Positions 44,129 to 53,240 are shown, counted from the stretch's first letter. The stretch is DNA of 64,000 bases from Mucilaginibacter gracilis (GCF_003633615.1 NZ_RBKU01000001.1:4154001-4218000), one strand, 5' to 3'. Notes: generated by a model not told the origin, from the sequence alone. Translations and numbers: made by a program.

Positions 44129-44545
44129 TTACTGCGCCGAAGCAAAAAACGGCTTCATTTTAGCCAGAAAGTAATTTGGGGGCATACATGGGCGTTTGGT
44201 TTCCATGTTTACAAAAACGAGCAGGGTTTCGCCAATATTAATTAGTTCTTCCTTCTCGTTAAACAATTCGTATTTAAAATGGATGCGCACGCCGGGCATT
44301 TTTTCTACCGTTACCCTAATGGTTATTTCCTCATCGTATAGAGCGGGTTTAATGTATTTGCAGTGCAGCTCTAAAACGGGCATCATTACGCCATATTCTT
44401 CCATCCCCTTATAGGTTAGGCCCAGGGTTCGCAGCATTTCAACACGGGCAACTTCGTAAAACTCGGCATAATTACCATAGTACATATAGCCCATTTGGTC
44501 GGTTTCGCCATACCTTACCCGCAACTTGTTGGTGGTTACAAACAT
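44129..44545 (-). CDS. acyl-CoA thioesterase (4HBT hotdog family)
   Basis: 138 residues. The YbgC/4-hydroxybenzoyl-CoA thioesterase motif is RYGETDQMGYMYYGNYAEFY with the catalytic Asp, followed by MPVLELHCKYIKPALYDEEI. Hydrolyses acyl-CoA esters. No tol or pal genes are nearby. Its ATG overlaps the stop of mltG by one base (TAATG), suggesting coupled translation, but a link between the two functions is not apparent. Confidence 0.88.
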   Translation of the reverse strand: MFVTTNKLRVRYGETDQMGYMYYGNYAEFYEVARVEMLRTLGLTYKGMEEYGVMMPVLELHCKYIKPALYDEEITIRVTVEKMPGVRIHFKYELFNEKEELINIGETLLVFVNMETKRPCMPPNYFLAKMKPFFASAQ

Positions 44546-45603
44546 TAGCGTTTAATATTACGTTCGTTTAAAGCCTTCTGAAATTTATGAGCGTTTATTA
44601 AGTGCTGCGCCATTGTGGTGGCAAAGTTGTGGTAGCCCGAAAAATCTTCCTTAGCGCACATGTATATGTAATCGTTATGCTGATAATCCAATACAGCCTT
44701 TATGGCATTGATGCTAGGCATCATAACAGGGCCGGGAGGCAAACCCTTGTACATATAGGTGTTGTATGGCGAAACAATGGCCAGTTGCTTGTTTAATACC
44801 CTATGAATAGTAAAATCGTTAGCGGCAAATATTACCGTTGGGTCCGATTCTAACTTCATTCCCTTTTTCAAACGGTTTAAATACAGCCCGGCAATAGCAG
44901 GCATTTCGGCGTCGTACGTTGCTTCGGCATCAACAATAGAAGCTAAAGTTGAAACCTGGGCAGGATCAAGATTAATGGCTTGGGCTTTTTGTTTACGTTC
45001 CGGCGTCCAAAACTTTTGGTAGGCGCCATAAAAATGGGCCAGTAATTTTTTAGGAGATGAGTTCCAGTAAAAATCGTAGGTATTGGGCAATATCATTGCG
45101 TAAATATTATCCTTGGTGAAACCGAGTTTCTGCTCATATTCGGCAGAGTCGAGCAGGTTAATTATGGATAACGAATCGGCCTCCAGCTTTTTTGCCATAT
45201 AGCCTGCAAAATCTTCTTTTTTACGCAGGTTTTTGAGGGTTATTTTAACGGCTTCCTGCCTGCCGCTCATCAGCATATTAATCAGGTCGCGGTTGCTCAT
45301 GCCGCTTTTTAGGCGGTAGCGGCCCGGCTTAACATGGTTTACGTATTTTTTATTATGGGCGGCCCACATAAAGGTAGTTGAATCGCGCACGATACCTTGC
45401 TCACGGATAGTTTTATAAACGTCGCTAAAATTTGAACCTGTGCGGATGTAAAGATACTGCTGCTGATCGGTAACGTTAGGGCCGTAGTATCTGAGGTAAT
45501 AAAAAAGGCCGGTTGCCCCTAATGCGAATACAATAATGATAACGAGTGCTATGATAAACTTCCGGAAAATGCCGCCTTTATCCTTTTTTTGGGTAGTATC
45601 CAT
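44545..45603 (-). CDS. mltG: endolytic murein transglycosylase
   Basis: 352 residues. Membrane anchor at about 13-35 (FRKFIIALVIIIVFALGATG), then a LysM-like region and the MltG catalytic domain with STLASIVDAEATYDAEMP, LYLNRLKKGMKLESDPTVIF, and YMYKGLPPGPVMMPS. The family signature usually reads IVEKET; here the first Glu is Asp and Lys is Ala, while the second Glu, the likely catalytic residue, is kept. It cleaves nascent glycan strands at the inner membrane. Rhodanese and PASTA genes are immediately upstream. Confidence 0.92.
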   Translation of the reverse strand: MDTTQKKDKGGIFRKFIIALVIIIVFALGATGLFYYLRYYGPNVTDQQQYLYIRTGSNFSDVYKTIREQGIVRDSTTFMWAAHNKKYVNHVKPGRYRLKSGMSNRDLINMLMSGRQEAVKITLKNLRKKEDFAGYMAKKLEADSLSIINLLDSAEYEQKLGFTKDNIYAMILPNTYDFYWNSSPKKLLAHFYGAYQKFWTPERKQKAQAINLDPAQVSTLASIVDAEATYDAEMPAIAGLYLNRLKKGMKLESDPTVIFAANDFTIHRVLNKQLAIVSPYNTYMYKGLPPGPVMMPSINAIKAVLDYQHNDYIYMCAKEDFSGYHNFATTMAQHLINAHKFQKALNERNIKR

Positions 45604-45607
45604 GTTA

Positions 45608-45913
45608 TTAATACTTAGTATTGAGTTTTTGGATGGCCGTTAAACCGCCTTCCAGGTTTTTAACGTTTTGATAACCGTTTTGCTGTAATATATGTTTGCC
45701 GGTTTTACTGCGTAAACCCATTTTGCAAATCACAATAATTTCTTCGTCTTTATCCCAATCCAAATCATCCAACATAGTTGGAAGTTTGCCTAATGGTATA
45801 TTGGAGCCGCCTATGTTATAGGTATGAAACTCCAGTTCGTCGCGCACGTCTAATAAATTTATAATTTCGCCACTTTGCAATTTTTCAATTAAAGCGGCTG
45901 CACTAATATTCAT
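45608..45913 (-). CDS. single-domain rhodanese-like protein
   Basis: 101 residues, cytosolic. LLDVRDELEFHTYNIGGSNIP and the active-site Cys63 in VICKMGLRS are typical of GlpE/PspE-like sulfurtransferases. Substrate unknown. It sits 2 bp after the PASTA gene and 4 bp before mltG, so it is co-transcribed with cell-wall genes, with no clear functional reason. Confidence 0.9.
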   Translation of the reverse strand: MNISAAALIEKLQSGEIINLLDVRDELEFHTYNIGGSNIPLGKLPTMLDDLDWDKDEEIIVICKMGLRSKTGKHILQQNGYQNVKNLEGGLTAIQKLNTKY

Positions 45914-45915
45914 TG

Positions 45916-46686
45916 TTAATTTTTTTGCGTCACCGTAAGGTTAATATGTGTGCCAATACTCACTTTACCTACCGAATCGCTCTTCATTGGGTTTTGCGCT
46001 ACAACGGTAACTTTTGTGGTATCGGTTATGGTGCCCTGGTAAGTTATATTGCCAATTACCAGTCCCGAGTTTTTAATGGCAAACCGTGCTTCGTCCAACT
46101 CTAAATTTACTACTTCGGGTATCTCAACTTCGCTTGCGCCTGCGCCGTCGCCCAAAACCAAATCAATTTTTGAGCCTTTAGGTATGCGGCTTCCTGGTTT
46201 TAAAACCTGTCCGCCAAAGCGTACTTCAAGTACACGGTCGCGCGCAATATCAGGTTTGTAGGTTGTATCGCCCACTTTTAAGCCAAAGTTTGAAATGTTA
46301 GCAACAGCCGTGCGGTAAGTATCCTGTGTTAAATCGGGCAGGGAAACATCGGGAGCCTGGCGTTTTACAACGGTTAAATAAATGGCGCGGTTCTCTTTTA
46401 CGTTAGTACCGGCGTCGGGATCTTGCAAAATAACGGTGCCGGGCTCTTTATCCAGTACATAAACCGAATCGATATGCGGATCGTGAAAGCCCTGTGCATC
46501 AAGCAAAGCAATGGCCTTATCGGCCTGCATACCCTCCAGATTAGGCACCGGAACGCCCGAGCCATGGCGGGTATAATAACCAAGGCTAAAAAACGCTATC
46601 ATTACGATAACAACAACGGTTGCTATGGCTACGCCCAAATTGATGTAAAAATTGCGGGTTTTCAGGTAATCTAAAACTTTACTCAT
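45916..46686 (-). CDS. membrane-anchored PASTA-domain protein
   Basis: 256 residues. A short cytosolic N-terminus and one membrane helix (about 13-35, LGVAIATVVVIVMIAFFSLG) are followed by three PASTA domains at about 44-110, 115-185 and 188-256, each starting with a VPxL/VxLP-type motif (VPVPNLEGMQADKAIALLDA). There is no kinase domain, unlike PknB, and no transpeptidase domain. PASTA domains bind peptidoglycan fragments. Being first in the group with rhodanese and MltG and divergent from ddl, it likely has a cell-wall role. Confidence 0.88.
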   Translation of the reverse strand: MSKVLDYLKTRNFYINLGVAIATVVVIVMIAFFSLGYYTRHGSGVPVPNLEGMQADKAIALLDAQGFHDPHIDSVYVLDKEPGTVILQDPDAGTNVKENRAIYLTVVKRQAPDVSLPDLTQDTYRTAVANISNFGLKVGDTTYKPDIARDRVLEVRFGGQVLKPGSRIPKGSKIDLVLGDGAGASEVEIPEVVNLELDEARFAIKNSGLVIGNITYQGTITDTTKVTVVAQNPMKSDSVGKVSIGTHINLTVTQKN

Positions 46687-46821
46687 TTAAATTTAAACTT
46701 TCTTGTTGTTTTGTTATTTGTTGACCAAACATAGCTTAAAAATTCCAAATTTGAAGCCTTAACCGGGCATTTTAAATAACAATGAATAAATTTTTTAACG
46801 CGGAAAATGATTGCGAAGGTT

Positions 46822-46829
46822 TATATTTG
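46822..46829 (+). promoter_or_regulatory. -7 promoter element upstream of ddl
   Basis: TATATTTG fits TAnnTTTG. The implied start near 46836 would give a 5' leader of about 140 nt with a small hairpin (AAGCCA...TGGCTT, 46917-46938). Confidence 0.45.
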
Positions 46830-46976
46830 GAAGCCTGTTAATCTGTTTTCAAACCTATAACAAATTGGAAGCAGTTAGTTTGAAAAAAATAATTTAATAG
46901 TGAAGCAAGGTGGGCCAAGCCATATTAATTATTGGCTTACTGCGTTTTCACAGCCTTAAAAAACAATAATATACTA

Positions 46977-47960
46977 ATGAAAAACATAGCCCTGTTGGCC
47001 GGCGGTTTTAGCGGCGAATACGAAGTTTCGGTAAAAAGCGCTAAATACATTGCCGCCAATTTAAAAACTGATAAATATAAGGTTTACACCATTTTAATAA
47101 CCAAAGAACGCTGGTTTTACGTTACCGATAGCAACGAAGAAGTTAATGTTGATAAAAACGATTTTAGCCTTACCCTTAACGGCGAAAAAATAACATTTGA
47201 TTTTGCTTTTATTACCGTGCATGGTACTCCCGGCGAAGATGGTAAACTGCAAGGTTATTTTGATATGATAGGCATCCCTTATAATACCTGCGATGCTACA
47301 ACATCGGCCATTACCATGAACAAGGCTTATACCAAGGCGATAGTAAATGGTATTGAGGGTTTACATGCTGCAAAATCGATGCAGTTATTTCAGCACGACG
47401 GGCACGATGTTGCCAGCATTGCCGCACGGTTAAAATTTCCGTTATTTATTAAACCCAATAATGGTGGTAGCAGTGTGGGCATGAGCAAGGTACACAATGT
47501 TGCTGCATTACCGCAAGCACTTGAAAAAGCTTTTAACGAAGACCACCAGGTTTTGGTTGAGGAGTTTATTAAGGGCCGCGAATTTAGCATTGGTATTGTG
47601 CGCCTTAATGGCGAACTGAAGGTTTTGCCTGCTACGGAAATTATAAGTTCGAAAGAGTTTTTTGATTACGAAGCCAAATATACCGATGGCGTGTCTGAAG
47701 AAATAACACCGGCCGACCTTAGCCCCGAGCAGTATAAAACCATTGGCCGTATTGTGAGCGATGTTTACCTACGCCTTAACTGCCACGGCATGACCCGCCT
47801 GGATTTTATTTTGCAGGAAGATACTTTGGATTTTTATTTTATTGAAATTAATACCACGCCCGGCCAAACAGCCAACAGCCTGATACCACAGCAGGTGCGC
47901 GCAGCGGGAATTGATATTAAGGATTTTTATGATGCATTGATAGTAGGCGGTTTACGGTAG
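46977..47960 (+). CDS. ddl: D-alanine--D-alanine ligase
   Basis: 327 residues from the ATG at 46977 (MKNIALLAGGFSGEYEVSVK); an in-frame ATG 45 nt upstream gives a poor N-terminus. ATP-grasp fold: GTPGEDGKLQGYFDMIGIPY, KPNNGGSSVGMSKV, VEEFIKGREFSIGI, and FIEINTTPGQT near the end. Joins two D-Ala residues for peptidoglycan. Divergent from the PASTA-MltG group. A sequence long enough for one leader lies between. Confidence 0.96.
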   Translation: MKNIALLAGGFSGEYEVSVKSAKYIAANLKTDKYKVYTILITKERWFYVTDSNEEVNVDKNDFSLTLNGEKITFDFAFITVHGTPGEDGKLQGYFDMIGIPYNTCDATTSAITMNKAYTKAIVNGIEGLHAAKSMQLFQHDGHDVASIAARLKFPLFIKPNNGGSSVGMSKVHNVAALPQALEKAFNEDHQVLVEEFIKGREFSIGIVRLNGELKVLPATEIISSKEFFDYEAKYTDGVSEEITPADLSPEQYKTIGRIVSDVYLRLNCHGMTRLDFILQEDTLDFYFIEINTTPGQTANSLIPQQVRAAGIDIKDFYDALIVGGLR

Positions 47961-48008
47961 TTGTAACAAATTATCTGGTAAACCATCTAAAAAAATAAAA
48001 ACCTGCCC

Positions 48009-48644
48009 ATGCTGCAATTTGTAAATTATAAAAAAACTTACGGCGATTATCCGGCCCTGCAAATACCCGATTTGGAATTGGAAGCGGGCATTTACTGGAT
48101 AAAGGGCGTAAACGGATCGGGAAAGAGTACTTTATTAAAATCTATAGCAGGTATACTGGCGTTTAACGGCGATATTGTTTTAGACGGCAATGTGAGCATA
48201 AAAAAGCAACCTGTAGGTTTTAGAAAACTGGTAAACTTTGCCGAAGCCGAGCCGCTGTTCCCCGAGTTTTTAACCGGGGCCGAAATGATAAGCTTGTTTG
48301 CCGACGCTAAAGATGCACCTAAAGGACAGGAGAAACAATACATTGAAAGTATGGGTATACAAACCTATATGGAACGCCCAATAGGTACATACTCAAGCGG
48401 GATGCTCAAAAAGCTATCGCTCGTGCTGGCTTTTTTAGGTAACCCCAAGTTGATATTGCTTGACGAACCGCTGATTACCATAGATACCGCGGCCCTAAAA
48501 ATACTGTATAGCTGGATAAGCGAGCAAAGCACCCAACATGGCGTTAGCTTTATGCTATCATCGCACCAACCCCTTGATGCCGATGAACTGCCCAGGGCAG
48601 GGGAGTTGCTGGTAGCAAACCAAACACTCACTATAAACGGCTAA
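48009..48644 (+). CDS. ABC transporter ATP-binding protein
   Basis: 211 residues. Walker A is GVNGSGKST at 33-41, the signature is YSSGMLKKLS, and Walker B is LILLDEPL followed by ITIDTAALK and the H-loop SSHQPL. Short, single-domain. It drives transport through membrane partners, here the two paralogous proteins downstream. The stop overlaps the start of the first by one base (48644). Substrate unknown. Confidence 0.92.
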   Translation: MLQFVNYKKTYGDYPALQIPDLELEAGIYWIKGVNGSGKSTLLKSIAGILAFNGDIVLDGNVSIKKQPVGFRKLVNFAEAEPLFPEFLTGAEMISLFADAKDAPKGQEKQYIESMGIQTYMERPIGTYSSGMLKKLSLVLAFLGNPKLILLDEPLITIDTAALKILYSWISEQSTQHGVSFMLSSHQPLDADELPRAGELLVANQTLTING

Positions 48645-49783
48645 TGGCTGCGCCCCTTAGCCATATTTTAAGCAAGATATTTGCGCGTGGCTTTTATAAG
48701 GTACACGCCGGTATGCTGGTGTTTTTGTTTGTGGCCTTTATTAGCTATTGTTTTTTTATTAATACTGCCGGCGATATTAAGCTTTTAACACCATCGAAAG
48801 CACTTTTTTACAACTTTATTTTGTTAGTGACCTTTATAAGCGACCCGTTGATGACGGGCCTGTTTTTTTTAACATGGTTGTTGTACACCATAAAAAGCTG
48901 GGGTTACGTTGCTTCGCAATTGGTTGTGCCGCACCATCAGTTTGTGTATTACACGGCACCGGCCTTTAAACGGGGTAGGCAGTTTAAAAGCTGGCTGTAT
49001 ATGCAGTTTATCATCAGTTTGCCTTTTGTATTTTATGCTTTGGTGGCAGGCGTTGTTGGTATTATTTTCCATCGTTATTTGATGGTTGGCTGCATATTGC
49101 TTTTTGCTGCTTTGCTCATTTGTGCAAGTGCATGGTTATACGTATTGGTGGTTAATAAATTGGTTACAGCCAAAAATAACTCGTGGATGTTTAAGGTGAG
49201 CCGAAGCTGGCGCAAACCGTTTTTTAGTTTGTTTATTTACCAGGTTTTCGACAGGTTTAAAGTTGCTTATGTTATAACCAAGCTGTTATCGTATTTAGTG
49301 ATTGTTACCATCATGTTTTCGTTTGCTGATGTGCAGAATGATGTGCGTGTGGCCGGGTTAATTGTTTTAGGCGTAGTAACCACACATAGCATCCTCATTT
49401 ACCAGCAACACAGGTTTGAGCTAATTTATTTGGGGCTGTTGCGTAACCTGCCTTTTAGTATGGTTAACCTATATATTAAGTACATTGTTAGTTATGCCAT
49501 ACTGCTACTGCCCGAAGTTATTTGGTTGGTAATTAGTTTTAATGTGTTTATTACCATTGGTTTATTGCTTTTAATGTTAAGTTTAATTTTATTGTTCCAT
49601 TGCCTGTTATATCAAATTGGTTTGGCGGTTAATAAATACTTGCCGTTTATATTTGCCACGTTTACCGTTTTGTTTTGTATGGTATTATTTGGCTTAATGT
49701 GGATGCTTATTCCATTGTGTTTAATTATTTCATTTACAGTATTTTATTTTAGTTATTATAAAGCGCAATTGCAGCTTGCTTAA
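48644..49783 (+). CDS. ABC-partner membrane protein A
   Basis: 379 residues with about nine or ten predicted membrane helices and no signal peptide. I do not recognise the family, but it aligns along its length with the following gene (for example YKVHAGMLVF with YKAHGGMFAF, and LTWLLYTIKSWGYVA with LFWLLYAVKCWHFVA). Its start overlaps the ATPase stop, so it is presumed to be a permease subunit of the same transporter. There is no known permease motif. Confidence 0.72.
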   Translation: MAAPLSHILSKIFARGFYKVHAGMLVFLFVAFISYCFFINTAGDIKLLTPSKALFYNFILLVTFISDPLMTGLFFLTWLLYTIKSWGYVASQLVVPHHQFVYYTAPAFKRGRQFKSWLYMQFIISLPFVFYALVAGVVGIIFHRYLMVGCILLFAALLICASAWLYVLVVNKLVTAKNNSWMFKVSRSWRKPFFSLFIYQVFDRFKVAYVITKLLSYLVIVTIMFSFADVQNDVRVAGLIVLGVVTTHSILIYQQHRFELIYLGLLRNLPFSMVNLYIKYIVSYAILLLPEVIWLVISFNVFITIGLLLLMLSLILLFHCLLYQIGLAVNKYLPFIFATFTVLFCMVLFGLMWMLIPLCLIISFTVFYFSYYKAQLQLA

Positions 49784-49787
49784 TTTT

Positions 49788-50903
49788 ATGAAAACATCGC
49801 CCTTAGCTAAAATACTGCTCAAAATATTTTCCAATGGTTTTTACAAGGCACATGGCGGCATGTTTGCCTTTGCGCTATTTGTAATGTTTGGTATGGTTGA
49901 GCCATCGCAATTGCTCAATTACCATAAAACATTAATGCTTGCTTTTATAAGCAGTTGGTTAATGATGGGGCTTGTATTTTTGTTTTGGCTGCTTTATGCT
50001 GTTAAGTGCTGGCACTTTGTAGCCGGGCATATTTTTGCTCTTAACCAGCAATTTTTGTTTTATAGCAGCACATCGTACCAAAAAACCAGGCAGTTTGCGG
50101 CATGGTTTATTTTACAAGCAGCTTTAAGTACGCCAATATTAGTTTACGCCTTTATTGCAGTGGGAGTGGGCGTAAAAAATCATTTTTATTTGGGCGCACT
50201 GGCGGTTTTAGGTTATTGCATGGCGCTTAATGCGATAGGAGCCTGGTTTTATATGCGATTGATAAACAAACTTATCGACGGCAGTACACAATCGGTTATA
50301 CTCAAATTGACAAAAAGCTGGAAGAAACCTTATTTTAGTTTATATGTTTATCACATACTTGATAAGCTGAAGGTTAAATATTTGGTAACCAAAGCACTAT
50401 CGTATCTTATTATTACCGGCGTGTTTTTAATGTTTGCCGATGTTAGTCATGATTTGCGGGTTGCAGGTATTGCCTTGCTTGCCGTTGCGGTATCGCACTC
50501 GGTATTGATATTTGACGAGCGGCAATTTGAAGAGACCTTTTTAGTTTTTTCGCGAACGCTTCCGTATTCAAGATTGAAACTGTTTTTGTCGTTTTTAGCC
50601 GTTTACCTGATCTTGTTATCGCCAGAGGCGGTATGGCTTTTCGTGAGGTTTTCGCCATTGATGGCTTTAGGTTTATTGGCCTTCGCGTTAAGCTTGACTT
50701 TACTTTTCCATAGCCTGCTTTATAAGTTTGGGCTGGATATGGAAAAATACATTACCTGGGTATTGGCACTTTTTATAGTACTGTTTTGGGTAGTGATGTT
50801 TAGGCTAATATGGGGTTTGGTATGTGTTAACTTACTGGCTGCATATGTTGTTTTTTTTAGAAACTATTATAAAAATCACCAGTATACCCCCCCTGCGGAT
50901 TAA
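49788..50903 (+). CDS. ABC-partner membrane protein B, paralogue of A
   Basis: 371 residues from the ATG at 49788 (MKTSPLAKILLKIFSNGFYK), 4 bp after the previous stop; a TTG 12 nt earlier overlaps the upstream gene. It has the same multi-helix layout as protein A and arose by tandem duplication. The two may form a heterodimeric permease for the ATPase at 48009. It is convergent with the DUF817 operon. Confidence 0.7.
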   Translation: MKTSPLAKILLKIFSNGFYKAHGGMFAFALFVMFGMVEPSQLLNYHKTLMLAFISSWLMMGLVFLFWLLYAVKCWHFVAGHIFALNQQFLFYSSTSYQKTRQFAAWFILQAALSTPILVYAFIAVGVGVKNHFYLGALAVLGYCMALNAIGAWFYMRLINKLIDGSTQSVILKLTKSWKKPYFSLYVYHILDKLKVKYLVTKALSYLIITGVFLMFADVSHDLRVAGIALLAVAVSHSVLIFDERQFEETFLVFSRTLPYSRLKLFLSFLAVYLILLSPEAVWLFVRFSPLMALGLLAFALSLTLLFHSLLYKFGLDMEKYITWVLALFIVLFWVVMFRLIWGLVCVNLLAAYVVFFRNYYKNHQYTPPAD

Positions 50904-50948
50904 AAAGCGAATTGAGGTATAGGCATTAGTTCACTGAAAATGATTTGA

Positions 50949-51770
50949 TTATGCTTTTTGCTTAAACATTTTTAATTCGGCAACAATGATGAAGCTTACA
51001 ATAACCAAAAACGCCCACGAACTTAGCTTTTGATAGTTTACAATTTGCCAGGCGTTGTGCTGGTAAGCGTATTGCCAGGCACCTAAATGGGTAGCGATGT
51101 TTTCGGCAAGCCAAATAAAGAAACCGATTAGCACAAAAGATAATACCACTGGCATACGGTATGTTTTAGATTGAATGGTAAAAAGCACTATTGAACGTTT
51201 AAAAAGAAATATAACTACCATACCGATAAGATAGCGCACATCGTGCACGAAATGATTGCTAAAAAAGTTGATGTATATTAATGCTGCAACAAGCCGTGCT
51301 GCAATATGGTTTGGCCAATTGGCTATCTGTAAATGTAACCGTCGCCATTCCTGGCACATGTAACTGGCTACGCTGGCATACATAAAACCGCTGTATAAGG
51401 GTACACCCAAAAACTTGGTATGGGCATCTTCGGGGTAACACCATGAGCCGATATGCACTTTAAAAAGCTCCATCATTAAACCTAACAGGTGGAAGATGCA
51501 GATCACCAACACTTCGTCACGGGTTTCAATTTTTGTAAAGTACATCAGCATTTGTATGGTAATGCACATGATGAGCATAAAATCGTATCGCGGAAGCCAA
51601 TGGGTAACGAAGTGCGATAACCCCAACGGTGTGAACACCAATACCGGGAATATGCAGGAGAGCGCCTGTTGAACACCAAATACAGCTAAATGGCGCGTAA
51701 GCGATGTAAACGACACTTTAGTATCATTTTTAGATAGTTGCAATGCAATAGGGGCTTTTTCATGCTGCAT
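50949..51770 (-). CDS. DUF817-family membrane protein
   Basis: 273 residues, about eight membrane helices. Segments VPLYSGFMYASVASYMCQEW, WCYPEDAHTKFLGVPLYSGF and WLAENIATHLGAWQYAYQHN carry the conserved polar positions of DUF817 proteins. Function unknown. It starts 2 bp before the upstream MpaB-like stop in a three-gene leftward operon. Confidence 0.82.
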   Translation of the reverse strand: MQHEKAPIALQLSKNDTKVSFTSLTRHLAVFGVQQALSCIFPVLVFTPLGLSHFVTHWLPRYDFMLIMCITIQMLMYFTKIETRDEVLVICIFHLLGLMMELFKVHIGSWCYPEDAHTKFLGVPLYSGFMYASVASYMCQEWRRLHLQIANWPNHIAARLVAALIYINFFSNHFVHDVRYLIGMVVIFLFKRSIVLFTIQSKTYRMPVVLSFVLIGFFIWLAENIATHLGAWQYAYQHNAWQIVNYQKLSSWAFLVIVSFIIVAELKMFKQKA

Positions 51771-51771
51771 T

Positions 51772-52529
51772 TTAAGCTACATCAAGGTCTGTTATTTGCG
51801 CTTTGTATTGGGGCGGTAGTATGGCATTTTTTAACAGGTTTGCTAACTTAACAGCGCGGGCTAACTTGTACGCCCCAATAACCGGGTTTAACCACTTAAT
51901 GCTGCCCAGTTTAAGTAAACGGTTTACAATACCAGGTGTTACCAGTATTTGAGCCTGTTTGAGCAAGTGATACCTGATGTAACCGAGATGCTTTTGATAC
52001 TGTTGATATAAGTGGGTAGTGAAATTGCTATAGATAAGGTTTTGTTGTAGATGCTGCTGGCGCATAATAAGCCAAAGCGGGTATGTTTGCGGCAGCCCGG
52101 TAAGGCCCATTCGGTTGCCTACTTGGTTAAATACTTCAAATACCTCGTGCTTTTCGTGGTCGGTAAGTGGGCGTTCCAATATCTCGTATGAACGGATTGA
52201 ATAATCTATAAGCATAAAAAGCACATCGCGATAAGCCCAATCCGGAATTTGTGCGCCGCGGCTTTGCTCAACACCTTGGTGAATGGCCGTTATTGTATCG
52301 ATAGCGGCAATTGCGGCATCGTACTCCGAAAAGATGATTTGCCTGGCATAAGCCACAGTTGAAAAAAGCCGACCGAGTGGATCGGTAGGGAGTTTGCCTG
52401 TATAGTACAACCAATCTACAGCCTTGTTAAGCGCAAACTCCGCAGACGCACCCGCAAAAATAAACAAGATGGTATCGCCTTTACCCCAAATTTGCCGACA
52501 ATTGAATTTGGATGAACAAAATACTTCAT
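51772..52529 (-). pseudogene. MpaB-type oxygenase, apparent 1-nt frameshift near the start
   Basis: The main frame (from a TTG at 52467, 231 residues) has the MpaB/rubber-oxygenase-like pattern: FAGASAEFALNKAVDWLYYT, TDPLGRLFSTVAYARQIIF, and WAYRDVLFMLIDYSIRSYE. The frame continues upstream without a stop through GKGDTIL, but the only suitable ATG (52529) is in another frame and begins MKYFVHPNSIV. Joining the two needs a single lost base near 52497 (restoring GTC-CGG from GTCGG) and would give MKYFVHPNSIVRQIWGKGDT. The ATG at 52529 also overlaps the DUF2809 stop (ATGA), supporting it as the true start. Such proteins are haem oxygenase-like; substrate unknown. Confidence 0.78.
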
Positions 52530-52897
52530 ACTGTTTTTGTTTTAAGGTTTAAAGTCAATCTTTCCACTACCAATACAAGGAGTATGCCTATGGTATAGCA
52601 AAGCATATCAATCCACGAAAAATGGCTTCCTAATATAATGTGAGCTAATTTTGAGTTTTGCCAGCCAAGCAGGCCAATTAGGTTAAAATACTGCGAAACC
52701 TCTACCAAATAGCAAAATACAAGTACCCAAACGGCGGTTTTAAATACGGGTGTATTTACTAAACTTTTAACTATGCAATAAATTAAAATGGCAACCAATA
52801 AATCGCCAATGTAAGGGCGAATAATGGTATCGTGTATGTAACGGCCTATGATAACTTCTGTTAAAAACAGTAGGAAAGCGGTGTATTTGTAATTCAT
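52526..52897 (-). CDS. DUF2809-family membrane protein
   Basis: 123 residues, about four membrane helices. The pattern IRPYIGDLLVAILIYCIVKS, VFCYLVEVSQYFNLIGL and ILGSHFSWIDMLCYTIGILL matches DUF2809 proteins. Function unknown. Its stop overlaps the ATG of the MpaB-like gene (ATGA), showing it is the first gene of the leftward operon. Confidence 0.85.
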   Translation of the reverse strand: MNYKYTAFLLFLTEVIIGRYIHDTIIRPYIGDLLVAILIYCIVKSLVNTPVFKTAVWVLVFCYLVEVSQYFNLIGLLGWQNSKLAHIILGSHFSWIDMLCYTIGILLVLVVERLTLNLKTKTV

Positions 52898-53001
52898 TTA
52901 TAAAAGTACTTTGATATACAAAGTAAATGAATTTAATTTAATTTTGCAAGATGATGTTGGTGTTGGTTGGGATTTATGATGCGGATATAACCACATTAAT
53001 T

Positions 53002-53240
53002 TACGGGGATTGCAAATCCCCTTTCTTTTTAGTCCAGGATTAAAAATCCGGACTAACGTTAGTTAGTATTAAGAGATTGACCACCGTTGGTCGGGATTTA
53101 TAATCCCCGACCACATTAACGGTGGATTTATAATCCACGAAACACTTTGCTTACGCGGATTACAAATCCCCTTTCTTTTTAGTCCGGGATTAAAAATCCG
53201 GACTAACGTAACGAAAGATTAAAAATCGGGACTAACTGAT
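53002..53240. repeat. cluster of GGATT...AATCC palindromes
   Basis: Within about 240 bp lie at least seven small inverted repeats with a shared GGATT...AATCC core: 53005-53021, 53031-53054, 53089-53112, 53122-53138, 53157-53169, 53181-53204 and a degenerate one near 53215-53235. A 58-bp unit (53002-53059) recurs at 53152-53209 with three mismatches, exactly 150 bp apart. The 407-bp gap between the DUF2809 gene and the GH15 gene holds nothing else I can identify. Confidence 0.85.

Noticed and set aside
46836..46976. Riboswitch in the ddl leader
   Set aside because: Only a six-base-pair hairpin was seen, with no conserved core of a known class.
49776..49787. TTG start for membrane protein B
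   Set aside because: It overlaps the end of the previous gene, while the ATG at 49788 is 4 bp beyond it and aligns with the paralogue's N-terminus.
53002..53240. CRISPR array
   Set aside because: The units are palindromes of varied length and spacing, the two long repeats are only 150 bp apart with no third, spacers are not uniform and no cas gene is near.
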